DNA of 64,000 nucleotides from Sphingobacterium multivorum (GTDB lineage: Bacteria; Bacteroidota; Bacteroidia; Sphingobacteriales; Sphingobacteriaceae). Shown here piece after piece: positions 62,801 to 64,000 of the stretch (position 1 is its first letter; the number at the start of each line of letters is the position of its first letter). A program made the translations under genes and the position numbers. The stretch is taken from positions 4,340,001-4,404,000 of the forward strand of contig NZ_CP154261.1 in NCBI RefSeq assembly GCF_039511225.1, given 5' to 3'. The notes below the pieces were generated by a model. The model searched no databases. It was not told the origin of the DNA and saw nothing but the letters and a program-made list of their open reading frames with translations.

Positions 62801-62888
62801 GTTTTGTTTCTTGTGCCCATACTGCTGCGATAGAGGCCCAGATAAAAAAAATAGAAAGCGAGTACGAAAATACTCTACGATATTTCAT
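59859..62888 (-). CDS. SusC/RagA TonB-dependent transporter (sulfur locus)
   Basis: A 1009-residue protein with a signal peptide (FFIWASIAAVWAQ), the CarboxypepD-like domain (LSGTVIDATTKEPIEGATVQ), the plug (VVVGYTTIAKKNLIGAVDRV, GMQVAASSGIPGDALHVRLR, YVIDGVFLNSESLQTINTGG) and a barrel ending GVNLTL. First gene of the 62888-52716 minus-strand group and 5 bp before susD. No glycosidase or anti-sigma factor is near, unlike glycan loci. Confidence 0.95.
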   Translation of the reverse strand: MKYRRVFSYSLSIFFIWASIAAVWAQETKPIINASLSGTVIDATTKEPIEGATVQLEAVTHNVKTDRKGKFSFVTGQKLPFKLTVTSVGYTTQNLVIEMSPAIIELNRSTESLDEVVVVGYTTIAKKNLIGAVDRVSQQAVKDIPTGSFDAQLQGKVAGMQVAASSGIPGDALHVRLRGATSINADNNPLYVIDGVFLNSESLQTINTGGKATSPIADLSPSDIEHVEVLKDAEATALYGSRGANGVILITTKRGKNAQSAKIDINLYAGKAKAAKLWELTSGPEHAELVNEYFKNIGQAQPFRPIADGGRGLPAEQQTYDRLSEAFRTAGVYNADLSVYGGSDNTAYYLSAGYNKQESILKPISFDRANFRFNIDQKINNKLKIGSSNGISRTGRNQGRAGDGPQGGILQAALHTPTYLSPYNDQGVLVGRAGFDNLTLLLDNYDVGSTSLRYIGNVYGEYQITPALKFRSTFSVDYNNYNEHEYWNKLLIAGSGVNGLATSAISQATTWINEQTLTYRKRLGSRHTIGALLGNTLQGSYFSLTSAEGRGFATNDFKLINTAATTTGNQDWDQYKLASFFGRVDYAFDDKYLVDLSLRADGSSKFNKGYQWGYFPAIGAAWRLSKESFLQDVAFLDDLKLKTSYGLTGNQNGINSFASRQLWSGVGSSYRGVAGVFPQQLANQQLSWETTSQFNIGLDAALLNNRLTAALNYYYKYTKDGLLTEVLPGTTGFGSFTNNAVEISNKGFELSVSSLNIRNDVFSWSTSFNIARNINKIEKLATPQNYGSRDLIQFREGYPMYSFWLYKQLYVDPQTGDAVYEDVDGDGRITTGDRQILGSIWPDYFGGLSNDFSYKNFDLTTFFTFSIGNEIYNHNRFFGEAGGARDAARVIFKSNLDRWQQPGDITDVPRSDGVNNNNYKDGGGRWLENGSYLRFRTLSLGYNFTSKSLGKSPFSKLRIYVQATNLFTITKYTGLDPESAANSAANQQGIDLGTPPQPRSFQLGVNLTL

Positions 62889-62920
62889 AGTTTTGGGTGT
62901 TTGATAGTGAATACTGCAAG

Positions 62921-63129
62921 TGCCAACGCCAATTGAACTTGATATTTGCTTATTAAATCAAAGGGAGGTGTAAACTTCCCTTTGTCGTTTTAGGTACGCA
63001 TTCGGTGGGAAATACAATAGAGATTAACACAATCAAATCGTGCTCGAAGAGAAGAAAATCGGGTTTGATGTAAATTTTTCATACGTTTTATTAATGGTTT
63101 AGATTTTATCGTTGCCAACGCCAATTGAA
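62921..63129. repeat. Pair of 17-bp direct repeats (tgccaacgccaattgaa)
   Basis: The same 17 bases occur at 62921-62937 and 63113-63129, 192 bp apart, in the leader of the SusC gene. Could be operator copies or the scars of an insertion. Confidence 0.7.
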
Positions 63130-63324
63130 ACAAACGATGCTAATATAAAAATATTTTTCATAAAGACTACTATTTTAATAGACTTTATTTACATCGTTGA
63201 GCCTATGCAGTTCCACCACATTGAATATCATTACCTATGTCGCAGCTTTCGAGGCAAAATGTAGATTATTCAGTTAGAGATAAAAGAGCTCTTAGAAGCT
63301 ACTAAAAAACGTATAAAGGTTAAT

Positions 63325-63354
63325 AAAAACTGCCTCAACAGTTGAGCAGTTTTT
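63325..63354 (-). terminator. Terminator of the 63365-63703 gene
   Basis: aaaaactg..ctcaa pairs with ttgag..cagttttt with one bulged C; a T run (tttttatt) follows on the minus strand, 11 bp past the stop codon. Confidence 0.7.
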
Positions 63355-63364
63355 TTATAGGGTA

Positions 63365-63703
63365 TTAATCCAACTTTTGATTATTGTGCGAGAAATCATC
63401 TACTTTCTTTTCGCCGATGACTACATCACCGCGGATGGATCTTAAGTAGCCTTCAAAAGCGATATTCAATCCTTCAATGATCACTTTATCATGTGCATCA
63501 ATATCGCCAAGTATTTTCTTGTCGTCATAGCTATCGCCAACGATTGCCAAAACGCAGCTCGAGCTTTGTTTTGGAAAAAGTCCAACACCTATTATTTCCT
63601 CGCCAAATTTCACAAACCAAGTTTCTTCGTGATGGTCGTCCGTCGTGTTTGGTATATGTATGGCCTGGCCGAGGTCTTCACACTTAATCATATCAAAATT
63701 CAT
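63365..63703 (-). CDS. Unknown 112-residue protein
   Basis: A soluble, acidic, beta-rich protein with no signal peptide (ETWFVKFGEEIIGVGLFPKQ, SSSCVLAIVGDSYDDKKILG, IEGLNIAFEGYLRSIRGDVV). No family is recognised. It has its own terminator and sits between the sulfur locus and the gene running off the right edge. Confidence 0.65.
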   Translation of the reverse strand: MNFDMIKCEDLGQAIHIPNTTDDHHEETWFVKFGEEIIGVGLFPKQSSSCVLAIVGDSYDDKKILGDIDAHDKVIIEGLNIAFEGYLRSIRGDVVIGEKKVDDFSHNNQKLD

Positions 63704-63845
63704 TGTGCTCTGTTTATGTTATATAACTAAGACAGCACTAAAAGGAATATTGTTTTTAGAAACTTCATCACGATTTCACCTTTTCCTTGGAGTGCAAACG
63801 CCGGGACCATAAATGGAAGTTCTTCGGAGCTCCGGAAGATGCTTG

Positions 63846-64000
63846 CTAAATTTCGGCTGTCTTGGTAAATAATCCCGGATAATCGACCACTAAACCCAAA
63901 TGATCTACTTCAAGGTCGGCCTCAAAATCTTTCGGAACATTCTTGTATTGAAAGGTTAACATGTTCGTTTTCGAATAGTTCTGATGAACTGGTTTTATGC
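63846..64000 (-). CDS. 3' end of a putative glycolipid-binding-domain protein
   Basis: Only the last 51 codons are in the window. The C-terminus KDFEADLEVDHLGLVVDYPG followed by LFTKTAEI resembles the end of the Glycolipid_bind family (PF06475 type). The rest lies past the right edge. The call rests on this short segment alone. Confidence 0.45.
   Translation of the reverse strand, partial: IKPVHQNYSKTNMLTFQYKNVPKDFEADLEVDHLGLVVDYPGLFTKTAEI

Larger units (their letters stand above)
62889..63364. other. Leader/spacer upstream of the sulfur-locus SusC gene
   Basis: No gene is supported. It holds a direct repeat (62921 and 63113), a short hairpin at 62960-62983 (aaaggga/tcccttt with a wobble extension) and the terminator of the next gene at 63325-63354. 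The promoter of the sulfur operon must lie here but no strong TAnnTTTG match was seen. Confidence 0.4.

Noticed and set aside
1-64000. CRISPR array
   Set aside because: No set of regularly spaced identical repeats was found; the only tandem-like repeats are the degenerate ones at 3951-4077.
1-64000. Intact insertion sequence or integrase gene for the island
   Set aside because: No transposase or recombinase reading frame was recognised, so the mechanism of island entry stays unknown.

Overview
The window reads as chromosomal DNA of a Sphingobacteriaceae-type Bacteroidota, most likely Sphingobacterium or a close relative. The signs are two SusC/RagA-SusD/RagB pairs, TlpA-like thioredoxin proteins beside them, LytTR-type signalling, DUF6520 and MauE-like proteins, TTTG-N18-20-TAnnTTTG promoters, A-rich start regions and moderate to low GC. 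No rRNA, tRNA, CRISPR array or intact insertion sequence was found.

Layout. 1-2.3 kb: 5' part of a GH29 alpha-L-fucosidase and a secreted TlpA-type protein. 2.9-6.6 kb: envelope and stress genes (PRC-barrel, CsbD, YihY/BrkB, PA2169-type four-helix protein) with small ORFs. 6.9-11.4 kb: LytTR response regulator with a LytS-like partner, an LPLAT-like protein preceded by a candidate 41-residue peptide gene, and a divergent AraC-like regulator whose upstream region carries 21-bp repeats. 11.5-19.1 kb: MauE-like and DUF6520 genes facing a SusD-SusC-TlpA operon.

19.4-about 38.5 kb is an AT-rich accessory island with three candidate defence or conflict modules: (a) an XRE-like regulator followed by a HEPN-motif protein and two unknown proteins; (b) a minus-strand set of pentapeptide-repeat/two-TM protein, minimal nucleotidyltransferase and small protein; (c) a tight operon of DUF3800 protein, two HNH proteins sharing a near-duplicate nuclease domain, and a Schlafen/AlbA_2 protein. 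Then come immunity-like orphans, a DUF5763 lipoprotein, a KilA-N gene with an in-frame amber codon and a perfect 44-bp palindrome, an isochorismatase-like hydrolase, a VOC protein and a serine hydrolase.

39.4-44 kb: a compact catabolic or detoxification operon (monooxygenase-like, carboxymuconolactone decarboxylase-like, cupin, alpha/beta hydrolase, acetyltransferase) divergent from an AraC regulator. 44-48.2 kb: a decayed polymorphic-toxin region with Rhs core remnants, two lipoproteins, a beta-helix/XRE chimera and a second copy of the VOC gene.

48.4-62.9 kb is a continuous minus-strand sulfur locus: SusC-SusD, two DoxX-like membrane proteins, SoxD-like cytochrome c, SoxC-like molybdopterin oxidoreductase, a TIGR01777 epimerase, a small unknown protein, a family 2A encapsulin shell protein, its cysteine desulfurase cargo with a long N-terminal extension, and a serine O-acetyltransferase. 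I infer that it links uptake and oxidation of a sulfur compound to cysteine synthesis and encapsulated sulfur handling. Two further small genes close the window.
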